Below are positions 41,168 to 50,289 of a DNA stretch of 64,000 nt, one piece after another. The notes under the pieces are model-generated. The model had not been told where the DNA came from, did not search any database, and was given only the letters and a program-made list of their open reading frames with translations. This DNA is from Ottowia flava (lineage in GTDB: Bacteria; Pseudomonadota; Gammaproteobacteria; Burkholderiales; Burkholderiaceae_C): the NCBI RefSeq assembly GCF_042680565.1, contig NZ_JBHUEJ010000034.1:7032-71031 (forward strand), written 5' to 3'. The position numbers were made by a program, and so were the translations under genes. Positions within the stretch are counted from its first letter, which is position 1, and every line of letters starts with the position of its first letter.

Positions 41168-43753
41168 ATGTTGCAAGCCTACCGCGCCCACGAAGCCGAG
41201 CGCGCCGCGATGGGCATCCCGCCTTTGCCGCTGGATGCCAAGCAGACCGCCGAACTGATCGAGTTGATCAAGACCCCGCCCGCAGGCGAAGAGCAGTTCC
41301 TGCTTGACCTGCTCGCGAACCGCGTGCCGCCTGGTGTGGATGACGCTGCCAAGGTCAAGGCCTCGTTTCTGGCCGCCGTTGCCCATGGCGACATCCAGGT
41401 GGCCTTGATCTCCAAGGCCAAGGCCACCGAGCTGCTCGGCACCATGGTGGGCGGCTACAACGTGCACCCGCTGATTGAGCTGCTGGACGATGCCGACGTG
41501 GCGGGCGTCGCGGCAGAAGCCCTGAAGAAGACGCTGCTGATGTTCGACTTCTTCAACGACGTCGCAGCTAAGGCCAAAGCTGGTAATGCCAAGGCCAAGG
41601 AAGTGATGCAAAGCTGGGCCGATGCCGAGTGGTTCACCTCTCGCCCCAAGGTCGAAGAAAAGATCACCGTCACCGTCTTCAAGGTGCCCGGCGAAACCAA
41701 CACCGACGACCTGTCGCCCGCTCCTGACGCCTGGAGCCGTCCCGACATTCCGCTGCACTACCTGGCGATGCTCAAGAACACGCGTCCTGACGCGGCGTTC
41801 AAGCCCGAAGAAGACGGCAAGCGCGGCCCCATTCAGTTTATCGACGAGCTGAAGAAAAAGGGTCATCTGGTGGCCTACGTGGGCGACGTGGTGGGCACGG
41901 GGTCTTCGCGCAAGTCCGCGACCAACTCCATCATCTGGGCGACCGGGATGGACATCCCCTTTGTGCCTAACAAGCGCTTTGGTGGTGTGACGCTGGGCGG
42001 CAAGATCGCTCCTATTTTCTTCAACACGCAGGAAGACTCTGGAGCGCTGCCGATCGAAGTTGACGTCTCCAAACTGGAGATGGGCGACGTGATCGACATC
42101 TTCCCGTACGGCGGCAAGATCGAGAAGAACGGCGCCAAGGTTGCCGACTTCGAACTCAAGTCCGATGTCCTGCTGGACGAAGTGCAGGCCGGGGGCCGCA
42201 TCAACCTGATCATCGGCCGCTCGCTGACAGCTAAGGCGCGTGAGGCCTTGGGTCTGCCCGCATCGACCGCTTTCCGCCTGCCACAAGCGCCGGCCGAGTC
42301 CAAGACTGGCTTCACCCTGGCGCAAAAGATGGTCGGCCGCGCAGTCGGACTGCCGGAAGGTCAGGGCGTGCGCCCCGGCACCTACTGTGAACCTCGCATG
42401 ACGACGGTGGGCTCGCAGGACACCACGGGCCCCATGACGCGTGACGAACTGAAAGATCTGGCTTGCCTGGGCTTCTCGGCCGACATGGTGATGCAGTCTT
42501 TCTGCCACACGGCTGCATATCCCAAGTCTGTGGACGTGAAGACGCACCGCGAACTGCCCCAGTTCATCAGCAACCGTGGCGGCGTGGCCCTGCGTCCGGG
42601 CGACGGCGTGATTCACAGCTGGTTGAACCGCCTGCTGTTGCCCGACACCGTGGGCACCGGCGGTGACTCGCACACCCGTTTCCCTATCGGCATCTCTTTC
42701 CCCGCTGGCTCCGGGCTGGTGGCCTTCGGCGCCGCGACGGGAGTGATGCCTCTGGACATGCCCGAATCCGTGCTGGTGCGCTTCAAGGGCGAAATGCAGC
42801 CCGGCGTGACCTTGCGCGATCTGGTGCACGCGATTCCGTTGTACGCCATCAAGCAAGGTCTGCTGACCGTAGCCAAGGCCGGCAAGATCAACGAATTCTC
42901 GGGTCGCATCCTGGAAATCGAAGGCCTGCCGAACCTGAAAGTCGAGCAAGCGTTCGAGCTGTCTGATGCGTCTGCCGAGCGCTCTGCCGCCGGTTGCACC
43001 ATCAAGCTGAACCCCGAGCCGATCAAGGAATACTTGACCTCGAACATCGTTCTGATGAAGAACATGATCGCCGACGGTTATGCCGACGCCAAGACACTGC
43101 AGCGCCGCATCGAGAAAGTGGAAGCCTGGCTGGCCAAGCCCGACCTGCTGGAAGCCGACAAGGACGCCGAGTACGCCCACGTCATCGAGATCGATCTGGC
43201 CGACATCAAGGAACCTATCGTCTGCTGCCCGAACGACCCGGACGACGCCAAGTTCCTGTCGGAAGTGGCGGGCACGCCTATCGACGAAGCCTTCATTGGC
43301 TCGTGCATGACCAACATCGGTCACTTCCGCGCGGCTGCCAAACTGCTCGGCGGCCAGCGTGACATCCCGGTCAAGCTGTGGGTCGCTCCGCCGACCAAGA
43401 TGGACCAGAACGAGTTGATCAAGGAAGGCCATTACGCGGCCTTCGGCACGGCCGGTGCGCGCACCGAAATGCCGGGCTGCTCGCTGTGCATGGGCAACCA
43501 GGCCCAGGTGCGCGAAGGCGCGACGGTGATCTCCACCTCCACGCGCAACTTCCCGAACCGTTTGGGCAAAAACACCAACGTGTTCTTGGGCTCCGCTGAG
43601 CTGGCCGCTATCGCGTCCCGCCTGGGCAAGCTGCCGACCAAGGAGGAGTACCTTAAGGAAATGGGCGTGATCGATGCCGACAAGGCCAGCGTCTACCGCT
43701 ACATGAACTTCGATCAGATCGAGGAGTACGCCCAAGTGGCGGAAAAAGTCTGA
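41168..43753 (+). CDS. acnB: Aconitate hydratase B
   Basis: 861 aa enzyme interconverting citrate and isocitrate via a [4Fe-4S] cluster, close to E. coli AcnB (865 aa). Start ATG 41168 (MLQAYRAHEAERAAMGIPP), 6 nt after a GGAGAAGAG ribosome site. AcnB-type domain order: N-terminal HEAT-like domain, swivel domain (VPGETNTDDLSPAPDAWSRP, GTGSSRKSATNSI), then the catalytic core. Cluster ligands are in EAFIGSCMTNIGH and MPGCSLCMGNQAQV, plus the earlier Cys of the QSFCHTAAYP region. Followed by a strong terminator. Confidence 0.97.
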   Translation: MLQAYRAHEAERAAMGIPPLPLDAKQTAELIELIKTPPAGEEQFLLDLLANRVPPGVDDAAKVKASFLAAVAHGDIQVALISKAKATELLGTMVGGYNVHPLIELLDDADVAGVAAEALKKTLLMFDFFNDVAAKAKAGNAKAKEVMQSWADAEWFTSRPKVEEKITVTVFKVPGETNTDDLSPAPDAWSRPDIPLHYLAMLKNTRPDAAFKPEEDGKRGPIQFIDELKKKGHLVAYVGDVVGTGSSRKSATNSIIWATGMDIPFVPNKRFGGVTLGGKIAPIFFNTQEDSGALPIEVDVSKLEMGDVIDIFPYGGKIEKNGAKVADFELKSDVLLDEVQAGGRINLIIGRSLTAKAREALGLPASTAFRLPQAPAESKTGFTLAQKMVGRAVGLPEGQGVRPGTYCEPRMTTVGSQDTTGPMTRDELKDLACLGFSADMVMQSFCHTAAYPKSVDVKTHRELPQFISNRGGVALRPGDGVIHSWLNRLLLPDTVGTGGDSHTRFPIGISFPAGSGLVAFGAATGVMPLDMPESVLVRFKGEMQPGVTLRDLVHAIPLYAIKQGLLTVAKAGKINEFSGRILEIEGLPNLKVEQAFELSDASAERSAAGCTIKLNPEPIKEYLTSNIVLMKNMIADGYADAKTLQRRIEKVEAWLAKPDLLEADKDAEYAHVIEIDLADIKEPIVCCPNDPDDAKFLSEVAGTPIDEAFIGSCMTNIGHFRAAAKLLGGQRDIPVKLWVAPPTKMDQNELIKEGHYAAFGTAGARTEMPGCSLCMGNQAQVREGATVISTSTRNFPNRLGKNTNVFLGSAELAAIASRLGKLPTKEEYLKEMGVIDADKASVYRYMNFDQIEEYAQVAEKV

Positions 43754-43798
43754 TCGCTCGCTCTTGCTGGCAGCACCCCTCGTGGGACGCTGCTGAAG

Positions 43799-43830
43799 AA
43801 CCCGCGACCCGAAAGGGCGCGGGTTTTTTT
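43799..43830 (+). terminator. Rho-independent terminator of acnB
   Basis: Stem AACCCGCGACCC / GGGCGCGGGTT with a single bulge and a GAAA loop, followed by T7. 46 nt after the stop. Confidence 0.92.
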
Positions 43831-44057
43831 GTTGATCAGGAGCAGCGACCTGCTGGATCGGATCTTCGGTCGACGCGTGTCGTGGTTAGAGAAAATTGGC
43901 TCTGAGGCAGTGTGGATAAGCGCTGAAAGCTATGCAAAAGATAGCAATTAAGAATCCGTGCCTTTCATATGCGGGCAACGGGATGGCTTGGATGCCAGCA
44001 GTATGGTGGCGCTGTGGAGCCCACATGGCTCAATGATTGAAATACTCATGGCAGTGC
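43831..44057. other. Intergenic stretch between acnB and the PfkB kinase
   Basis: Holds no convincing gene. A short GCTATGCAAAAGATAGC element (43929-43945) resembles the left half of the dispersed repeat. The promoter of the kinase gene should be in the last 100 bp. Confidence 0.45.
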
Positions 44058-44081
44058 ATGAAAATGTGTATGCTTTCATGA
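44058..44081. promoter_or_regulatory. Inverted repeat CATGAAA-N10-TTTCATG before the kinase start
   Basis: Perfect 7-bp arms directly abutting the ATG at 44082. It could be an operator or an mRNA hairpin that hides the ribosome site. Confidence 0.4.
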
Positions 44082-45110
44082 ATGAATGTGCCGACTGCCG
44101 TAGCCCTGCCCAGGCTTTTCGTCGTGGGCAGTTTTGTGGAAGCGCATTGCTGGTTTGTCGCGGAGCGCCCTGCCGCCGACGAAAGCCAGCATGCGAATGC
44201 TTACGCGCGGGAGTTTGGCGGCAAGGGGCTGGCGGTGGCGCTGGGCGCGCATCGCTTGGGTGTGGCAGTCGATTTGCTGATTGCAGCTGGCGAGGACGCC
44301 GCCGGTGATGCCTTGCTGGCACTGCTTCTGGAGGAAGGCGTGTCGAGCATGCACACCCATCGGCTTGGCCAGCATTCGGGGCGGGGATGTGGGCTGATCA
44401 CTGCGCAGGGGGGTACCACGGTCACCGTCTTTGCTGGCGCAAATGCGTTGCTTGGCGGGCGGGAGTTGCAGTTGGCGGAGGCGGCGCTGCGCAGCGCCTC
44501 GGTCGTCTATGCCCAACTGGAGGTGCCGCTGGCGCTGGCGCAACAGGTTTTGCGCCGAGCTCGCTCGACCGGTGCGCTCACGGTGCTCAATGCGTCGCCA
44601 TGGCCGGCGACGGCACTCTCAGGGCGTGAAGAAAGCTGGGCAGGGCTGCTGGCAGCGACGTGCGTACTGGTGCTCAATCAGAACGAGGCGGTCGCCGCTC
44701 TGGCCGAACTGGCTGATCGATCTGAGCCCGAGGGCGGCGTGACCACACTGGCGGCCCTGCCGCCGCACGTGACCGATTTGGTATGGCGGCGTTGGCCCGG
44801 CGGGCAGTGGCTGGTTATCACGCTGGGCGCCCGCGGTTGCGTCGCCTATGGTGCCGATGGTTCAGTCGTGGACGTGCAGGGCCATTTGGTCGATGTCCGT
44901 CAGCCGATTGGCGCGGGAGATGCCTTCAGCGCCGGCCTGTGCGCCGCGTTGACCGCTGGCGAAGCCATGGCCGACGCCCTGAAGCTGGCCAACGCGTGCG
45001 GCGCGCTGGCCACCAGTCGGGACGGTATTCTCGCGGCGTTGCCACGTCGGGAGGAGGTTCTGGGGCTTGCTGCTGCGGCTTACTCCGACGACCTGTCAGG
45101 ACGCCGATAG
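44082..45110 (+). CDS. PfkB-family carbohydrate kinase (ribokinase-like)
   Basis: 342 aa. Ribokinase fold: RLFVVGSFVEAHCWFVAERP at the start, the GG substrate motif in AREFGGKGLAVALGAHRLG, then VVYAQLEVPLALAQQVL and NQNEAVAAL. The ATP/catalytic motif is QPIGAGDAFSAGLCAAL near residue 290, with the catalytic Asp. Substrate probably a sugar, nucleoside or deoxysugar. A UTRA GntR regulator faces it convergently and could belong with it. The stop (TAG, 45108-45110) lies in the ATAGCT that begins a copy of the dispersed repeat. Confidence 0.85.
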   Translation: MNVPTAVALPRLFVVGSFVEAHCWFVAERPAADESQHANAYAREFGGKGLAVALGAHRLGVAVDLLIAAGEDAAGDALLALLLEEGVSSMHTHRLGQHSGRGCGLITAQGGTTVTVFAGANALLGGRELQLAEAALRSASVVYAQLEVPLALAQQVLRRARSTGALTVLNASPWPATALSGREESWAGLLAATCVLVLNQNEAVAALAELADRSEPEGGVTTLAALPPHVTDLVWRRWPGGQWLVITLGARGCVAYGADGSVVDVQGHLVDVRQPIGAGDAFSAGLCAALTAGEAMADALKLANACGALATSRDGILAALPRREEVLGLAAAAYSDDLSGRR

Positions 45111-45170
45111 CTTCAAAAAGAATAGCTGCTCACGCAGGTTGGTAAGGCGCCAGGCCAGGATTTTCTTTAG
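45105..45170 (+). repeat. Dispersed repeat, copy 9
   Basis: Reads GATAGCTTCAAAAAGAATAG, then CTGCTCACGCAGGTTGGTAA and GGCGCCAGGCCAGGATTTTC. It supplies the stop codon of the PfkB kinase gene. Confidence 0.8.
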
Positions 45171-45214
45171 AACCTATGCAGACAGCCTGTCAGCGAAAGG
45201 GATCGGGATCCCAC

Positions 45215-45982
45215 TCAGCTCGCCAGATGCACCCGGTAGGCGTAGGCATCGCCGCGGAAGGTGCCTTCGACGTATTCGAACATGTGACCTTGCCTATCCA
45301 GGCTTCGGCGCTTGATCAGCAGACAGGGCATGGGCACGTCGAATTCAAAGGCCTCCATCTCGGCGGGTGAGCTCATCACGGCCTCAATGCTTTGCTCGGC
45401 GCCGCCCATCTGGATGCCGCAGTGTTCGCGCAGCCAGCTGTAGGCCGAGCCTTCACCCGACCAATCTTCGAGCTGCGGCGCCAGCGTCAGGTCGTACCAG
45501 GCCAGTTCGCGCGACAGCGGCGCGCCATCACCCAGACGAAGACGGCGCACGTGCAGCAGCGGGGCGTGAGAAGGCCGGCCAAAGATGCTGGCGATGGTGC
45601 GATCCTGCACCACTTCCAGCGCCAGCAGCCGCGTCGACGGCGCCAGGCCGAGCTCATGCATTTCTTCGGTAAAACCCTTGAGCCGTGACATTTCCGGGCT
45701 CACCCGCGGCGCGCGCTTGACTACCGTGCCCCCCCGGCCGGCGCCGCTGGCGATGACGTCGGCCTCGCGAAGCGCATCGTAGGCGCGCTTGACCGTGGTG
45801 CGGCTGACGTTCAACGCTTCGGCCAGGTCGCGCTCGGACGGCAGGTAGCTGCCTTCACCCAGGGTGCCGCTGTCGATCAGGGCCTGCAGCTGGCGCTGCA
45901 GCTGAACGTAGTACGGCCCGGGTTGGGCATCGGACAGACGAATGGCCGCCTGCACGGCTGGCGTGAAGGCCTTGTCGCTCAT
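45215..45982 (-). CDS. GntR-family (HutC/UTRA) transcriptional regulator
   Basis: 255 aa. Winged helix: GPYYVQLQRQLQALIDSGTL, LPSERDLAEALNVSRTTVKR and GAGRGGTVVKRAP. A UTRA domain follows (LGLAPSTRLLALEVVQDRTI, APLLHVRRLRLGDGAPLSRE, SIEAVMSSPAEMEAFEFD). It resembles NagR/PhnF-like sensors of sugar phosphates or similar. It starts 2 nt after the PIN-PhoH gene on the same strand and is convergent with the PfkB kinase gene. Target genes are not evident. Confidence 0.88.
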   Translation of the reverse strand: MSDKAFTPAVQAAIRLSDAQPGPYYVQLQRQLQALIDSGTLGEGSYLPSERDLAEALNVSRTTVKRAYDALREADVIASGAGRGGTVVKRAPRVSPEMSRLKGFTEEMHELGLAPSTRLLALEVVQDRTIASIFGRPSHAPLLHVRRLRLGDGAPLSRELAWYDLTLAPQLEDWSGEGSAYSWLREHCGIQMGGAEQSIEAVMSSPAEMEAFEFDVPMPCLLIKRRSLDRQGHMFEYVEGTFRGDAYAYRVHLAS

Positions 45983-45984
45983 GC

Positions 45985-47709
45985 TTACAGCACCTCGCTG
46001 GCGAAGTCCGCCAGGCGCGAGCGTTCGCCGCGCGCCAGCGTGATGTGACCGCCGTGAGGCCAGCCTTTGAAGCGATCAACGGCGTAGGTGAGGCCGCTGC
46101 TGCCTTCGGTCAGGTAGGGCGTATCGATCTGCGCGAGGTTGCCCATGCAGATGATCTTGGTGCCGGGGCCGGCGCGCGTGATCAGCGTCTTCATCTGCTT
46201 GGGCGTGAGGTTCTGCGCCTCGTCGATGATGATCCACTTATTCAGGAAGGTGCGGCCACGCATGAAGTTCATGCTCTTGATCTTGATACGGCTGCGGATC
46301 AGCTCGTTGGTGGCTGCGCGGCCCCACTCGCCGGCGCCACCGGCGTCGCCCTTGGCCAGGAATTCGAGATTGTCGTCCAGCGCGCCCATCCAGGGGCCCA
46401 TCTTCTCTTCCTCGGTACCGGGCAGAAAGCCGATGTCCTCGCCCACGCTGACGGTGGCACGGGTCATGATGATCTCTGTGTAGCGGCGGTCGTCCAGCAC
46501 CTGGGTCAGGCCGGACGCGAGGGCCAGCAGTGTCTTGCCGGTGCCTGCCGTCCCCGCCAAGGTGACAAAGTCGACCTCCGGATCCATCAGCAGGTTCAGG
46601 GCAAAGTTCTGCTCGCGGTTGCGCGCGGTCACGCCCCACACGCCGTTTTTCAGATGGGTGAAGTCCTTCAGTGTGCGCAGCACCGCGGTTTTGTCGCGGA
46701 TTTCAGTGACGCGCGCGTACAGGCTGGGTTCGCCCGGCGATTCGAAGTACACGAACTCGTTGATCTGCAATTGCGGCACAACTGGCCCGCTGATCCGGTA
46801 ATAGGTGGAACTGCCGGATTGCCAGCTTTCCACTGTTTTGCTCTGGCGCGTCCAGAAGTCCGGTGGCAGTTGCAGCGAGCCGGGGTAGAGCAGATCGCCG
46901 TCTTCCAGCGTTTTGTCGTTCTCGTAGTCTTCAGCTGCGAGTCCTAGCGCGCGCGCCTTAACGCGCATGTTGATGTCTTTGGACACCAGCACCACTTCGC
47001 GGCCACGGTCCGCGCCCACGTGTGCGGTGGCATGCAACTTTTCCAGCGCAGCGACGACGCCCAGGATCTGGTTGTCGGCTTTGCCCTGCGGCAGCGCGGC
47101 CGGCATCGTCACGTCAAGCGGTGCGGTCTGGAAATACAGCTTGCCTGCGGCTTCCGCATGACCGGTGGAATCGAGCGCCAGGCCTTCGGCCATGTCAGCG
47201 CCTTTCACCCCGGCCAGCGCGTCCAGCAAGCGGCTGCTCTGGCGACCGTTGCGGGCCACCTCGGTCATGCCCTTCTTGTGCCCGTCCAGTTCTTCCAGGA
47301 CGATCATCGGCAAATAGATATCGTGCTCTTCGAAGCGGAACAAGGCTACCGGGTCGTGCAGCAGGACATTGGTGTCCAGCACGAACAGGCGCTTGGGGCC
47401 CGCCACTTTGGCCCGGCGCGCACGTTGCGTGGGCTTGGGTTGCTCCAATGCCGGGGAGCGTTCGCGCAGCAGTGCGGGCTCTCGCGCCGTCATGGCAGGT
47501 TCGGTTGCCGGCGAACGGGCGCGCGTTGGCGCACGACCGCTGCGGGCGGCCACGGCAGACGCCGTGGGCTGTTCATCGCGCTCATCCGCCTGGCTTGCCG
47601 TAGGCGCGACTTTGGTGAGGCTCCCGCGTGCCTTGCGGCGTGCGGACAGGTCAATGACGTCGGGCGTGAGCTGGGCGCCGCGCTTGGCAGGAGGAGGGGG
47701 CAGGGGCAT
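45985..47709 (-). CDS. PIN-domain PhoH-family ATPase/ribonuclease (PhoH2-like)
   Basis: 574 aa. A disordered N-terminal region (about 1-110, Ala/Arg/Glu-rich) is followed by a PIN nuclease domain (KRLFVLDTNVLLHDPVALFR, MIVLEELDGHKKGMTEVARN). The PhoH AAA-type domain follows: Walker A TLAGTAGTGKTLLALASGLT, TRATVSVGEDIGFLPGTEEE, Walker B KWIIIDEAQNLTPKQMKTLI. The PIN-PhoH fusion is described as an RNA helicase/ribonuclease (PhoH2), linked in some bacteria to toxin-antitoxin function. No antitoxin-like upstream gene is seen here. Followed at 2 nt by a GntR gene. Confidence 0.9.
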   Translation of the reverse strand: MPLPPPPAKRGAQLTPDVIDLSARRKARGSLTKVAPTASQADERDEQPTASAVAARSGRAPTRARSPATEPAMTAREPALLRERSPALEQPKPTQRARRAKVAGPKRLFVLDTNVLLHDPVALFRFEEHDIYLPMIVLEELDGHKKGMTEVARNGRQSSRLLDALAGVKGADMAEGLALDSTGHAEAAGKLYFQTAPLDVTMPAALPQGKADNQILGVVAALEKLHATAHVGADRGREVVLVSKDINMRVKARALGLAAEDYENDKTLEDGDLLYPGSLQLPPDFWTRQSKTVESWQSGSSTYYRISGPVVPQLQINEFVYFESPGEPSLYARVTEIRDKTAVLRTLKDFTHLKNGVWGVTARNREQNFALNLLMDPEVDFVTLAGTAGTGKTLLALASGLTQVLDDRRYTEIIMTRATVSVGEDIGFLPGTEEEKMGPWMGALDDNLEFLAKGDAGGAGEWGRAATNELIRSRIKIKSMNFMRGRTFLNKWIIIDEAQNLTPKQMKTLITRAGPGTKIICMGNLAQIDTPYLTEGSSGLTYAVDRFKGWPHGGHITLARGERSRLADFASEVL

Positions 47710-47787
47710 GGTCTAGGTGCTCAGATGATTCGAGCGAGCGGCAGGCCGCCCGCATACCGGCTGGCGGCAAGAGATACCACCAAAGAA

Positions 47788-47816
47788 AAAGCCGCCATGG
47801 GAGCCACGGCGGCTTT
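47788..47816 (-). terminator. Rho-independent terminator of bcp
   Basis: Stem AAAGCCGCC / GGCGGCTTT (extendable with one mismatch), then TTTTTCTTT on the minus strand. 107 nt beyond the bcp stop. Confidence 0.85.
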
Positions 47817-47922
47817 GATCGCGATGAGCGTCAACTGGACTGACTGCAGCATGTCGACCCATTATGCATGAGCCGTTTGACGCTGGTGTGAGGGCGTTCG
47901 CTGGTTCCTGTCGCGTGAATGA

Positions 47923-48399
47923 TCAAGCAGCTTTCTTGAGCACCTTGACGGCTTTCAGCACTTCCTCAACGTGACCGGGTACTTTCAGGCCGCGCCACTC
48001 CTGAACCAGAATGCCTTCGGCGTTCACAAGGAAGGTGCTGCGTTCGATGCCCTTGACCTTCTTGCCGTACATGATCTTGTTTTTGACCACGCCAAACATG
48101 TGGCACATCTTCTCTTCGGTATCGGCAATCAGCTCGAATGGCAGTTCCAGCTTGGCCTTGAAATCGTCGTGCGATTTCATGTTGTCCCGGCTGACGCCAA
48201 ACACCACGGCACCGGCTTTGACGAAGTCTTTGTACTTATCGCGAAACTGCATTGCCTCGGTTGTGCACCCAGGAGTGTTATCTTTCGGGTAAAAATACAG
48301 GACGAGAGCTTGGCCGATATGGGAAGTGTTGGTAACCTTGACGTCGCCGGTGGCAATCGCTTCGAATTCGGGAAGGGGTTTGTTGACAACGATCGCCAT
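47923..48399 (-). CDS. bcp: Thioredoxin-dependent thiol peroxidase (Bcp/PrxQ peroxiredoxin)
   Basis: 158 aa. Start at 48399 (MAIVVNKPLPEFEAIA); the longer open frame upstream has no homology. Peroxidatic Cys in YPKDNTPGCTTEAMQFRD. The resolving Cys found 5 residues later in E. coli Bcp is a Met here; the only other Cys is in EEKMCHMFGVV, so resolution may involve that Cys or a partner thiol. Reduces H2O2 and organic peroxides. Other signatures are GVSRDNMKSHDDF and GIERSTFLVNAEG. Confidence 0.9.
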   Translation of the reverse strand: MAIVVNKPLPEFEAIATGDVKVTNTSHIGQALVLYFYPKDNTPGCTTEAMQFRDKYKDFVKAGAVVFGVSRDNMKSHDDFKAKLELPFELIADTEEKMCHMFGVVKNKIMYGKKVKGIERSTFLVNAEGILVQEWRGLKVPGHVEEVLKAVKVLKKAA

Positions 48400-48518
48400 A
48401 TGAACTTCAATCTCCGGACGGTTTTCTGATGGGGCTGCGAGGCAGCGCTGCTGCGCATGCGAATTCCCGCGCCGCGTAAGCCACGCCGCGCGGTGTCGCA
48501 GGCAACAGTTACCAGCCG

Positions 48519-48917
48519 TTATTTTACCCCATCTGCGTCGGCGTTGCCTTGCTCGACCAGGATGGCGGCGACCACGCGGCGCCCCTCCCCTGCCAGGATG
48601 TTGTAGGTCCGGCAAGCTGCTGCCGTGTCCATGGTTTCAATGCCAATACGCGCTTCAACCAAGGCGCGAATCCAGGGTGGCCGGGGGAATCGCAGGGCGT
48701 TGCCGCTGCCAAAAATCACCAGTTCCGGTTTGAGCGCGGCGAGGCGCTCGAAATGGGCGGCATCCAGCGCGTCGAACCGGTCGACCCGCCAGTCCTGTTG
48801 TTCACCAGTCGTGCCGTCAAGAATCAGGCTGTGATGCACGCGCTCGCCTGCCACGGCAATCCAACCGGGGCCGTAGCCGGTGATGGCAGTGCCAAAGACG
48901 TCGGGCTGAAATTTCAT
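48519..48917 (-). CDS. Mth938-domain (DUF498, NDUFAF3-like) protein
   Basis: 132 aa from the ATG 48917 (MKFQPDVFGTAITGYGPGW); upstream extension overlaps the divergent promoter. The pattern ITGYGPGWIAVAGERVHHSL, LALKPELVIFGSGNALRFP, IGIETMDTAAACRTYNILAG and VVAAILVE is that of the Xcc1710/Mth938-like fold, related to the mitochondrial complex I assembly factor NDUFAF3. The bacterial function is unknown. Divergent from alaA with 97 bp between starts; bcp follows after 119 nt on the same strand. Confidence 0.85.
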   Translation of the reverse strand: MKFQPDVFGTAITGYGPGWIAVAGERVHHSLILDGTTGEQQDWRVDRFDALDAAHFERLAALKPELVIFGSGNALRFPRPPWIRALVEARIGIETMDTAAACRTYNILAGEGRRVVAAILVEQGNADADGVK

Positions 48918-49014
48918 GCGGAACCTGTCGATCGCCTTATATGGGAGAAACCTGTGGCGAATGTGTTCCAATTCTAGGTTTCCCTGGCGATCCATTGCCG
49001 CACAAGGTGTATCC

Positions 49015-50289
49015 ATGAAGCCGATTCCGAAATCCGCCAAGCTGGCCAACGTGCTTTACGACGTTCGCGGTCCGATCGTGGATGCCGCCAAGCAGATGGA
49101 AGATGAAGGCCAGAAGATCATCAAGCTGAACATTGGCAACCTCGCGCCGTTCGGCTTCGAGCCGCCCGAGGAGATCGTGCAGGACATGGCGCGCAACCTG
49201 CTCGGCTCGGCGGGGTATTCCGACAGCAAGGGCATCTTCTCTGCGCGCAAGGCGGTGATGCACTACACGCAGCAGCAAGGCATCGCGGGCGTGACCATGG
49301 ACGACATCTACCTGGGCAATGGCGCCAGCGACCTGATCGGCATGGCCACCAACGCGCTGTTGTCCGAGGGCGACGAGATGCTGGTGCCAGCGCCCGACTA
49401 CCCGCTCTGGACAGCGGTGACCAGCCTTTCCGGTGGCGTGCCGGTGCACTACCTGTGCGACGAGCACAACGGCTGGATGCCCAGCCTGGCCGACATCCGC
49501 GCCAAGATCACGCCGCGCACCAAGGCGATCGTCGTCATCAACCCCAACAACCCGACCGGCGCGCTGTATTCGGACGAGTTGCTGATGGGCATCGTCGAGA
49601 TTGCGCGCCAGCACAACCTGGTCATCATGGCCGACGAGGTGTACGACAAGGTGCTGTACGACGGCGTCACGCACACCGCGCTCGGCTCGCTGTCCACCGA
49701 CGTGCTCACGCTCACCTTCAACTCGCTTTCCAAGTCGTACCGCTCGTGCGGCTACCGCGCCGGCTGGATGATCGTGTCGGGCGACAAGGCCGCCGCGCGC
49801 GACTACATCGAAGGCATCAACATGCTGGCCAACATCAAGTTGGGCAGCAACGTGCCGGGCCAGTACGCCATTCAAACGGCGCTAGGCGGCTACCAGAGCA
49901 TTCAGGATTTGGTCAAGGAAGGCGGTCGCCTGCGCCGCCAGCGCGATCTGGCGTACGAGCTGATCACCGCCATCCCGGGCGTCACCTGCGTCAAGCCGCA
50001 AGCCGCGCTGTACATGTTCCCGCGCCTGGACGCGAAGATGTACCCGATCGAGGACGACCGCCAGTTCTTCATGGAAGTGCTGCGCGCCACCAAGGTCATG
50101 CTGGTGCAGGGCTCGGGCTTCAACTACCCGGACCAGCACCATTTCCGCATCGTCTTCTTGCCGCACGAAGACGATCTGCGCGAAGCCATCAACCGCTTGG
50201 CCAAGTTCCTGGAGCAGTACCGCAACCGCCGCGCCAAGCTCGCGCCCGTGGTCGACATTGCTAGCAAAAAAGAAGCTGCCCGCGCTTGA
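49015..50289 (+). CDS. alaA: Alanine/glutamate-pyruvate aminotransferase, AlaA type
   Basis: 424 aa class I PLP aminotransferase with very high resemblance to E. coli AlaA: MKPIPKSAKLANVLYDVRGP, KLNIGNLAPFGFEPPEEI, LVPAPDYPLWTAVTSLSGG, NPNNPTGALYSDELL, MADEVYDKVLYDG, PLP Lys in FNSLSKSYRSCGYRAGW, and PQAALYMFPRLDAKMY. It transfers amino groups between glutamate and pyruvate. Followed at 37 nt by hom and then thrC, so likely part of an aspartate-family amino-acid operon. The C-terminal residues IASKKEAARA are encoded by a copy of the dispersed repeat. Confidence 0.92.
   Translation: MKPIPKSAKLANVLYDVRGPIVDAAKQMEDEGQKIIKLNIGNLAPFGFEPPEEIVQDMARNLLGSAGYSDSKGIFSARKAVMHYTQQQGIAGVTMDDIYLGNGASDLIGMATNALLSEGDEMLVPAPDYPLWTAVTSLSGGVPVHYLCDEHNGWMPSLADIRAKITPRTKAIVVINPNNPTGALYSDELLMGIVEIARQHNLVIMADEVYDKVLYDGVTHTALGSLSTDVLTLTFNSLSKSYRSCGYRAGWMIVSGDKAAARDYIEGINMLANIKLGSNVPGQYAIQTALGGYQSIQDLVKEGGRLRRQRDLAYELITAIPGVTCVKPQAALYMFPRLDAKMYPIEDDRQFFMEVLRATKVMLVQGSGFNYPDQHHFRIVFLPHEDDLREAINRLAKFLEQYRNRRAKLAPVVDIASKKEAARA

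Noticed and set aside
41021..43735. 904-codon open frame antisense to acnB
   Set aside because: Shadow of acnB codon usage; no start signal or motifs.
45985..47709. PhoH2 toxin-antitoxin operon
   Set aside because: The PIN-PhoH protein is present but no short antitoxin gene precedes it; upstream is the bcp terminator.
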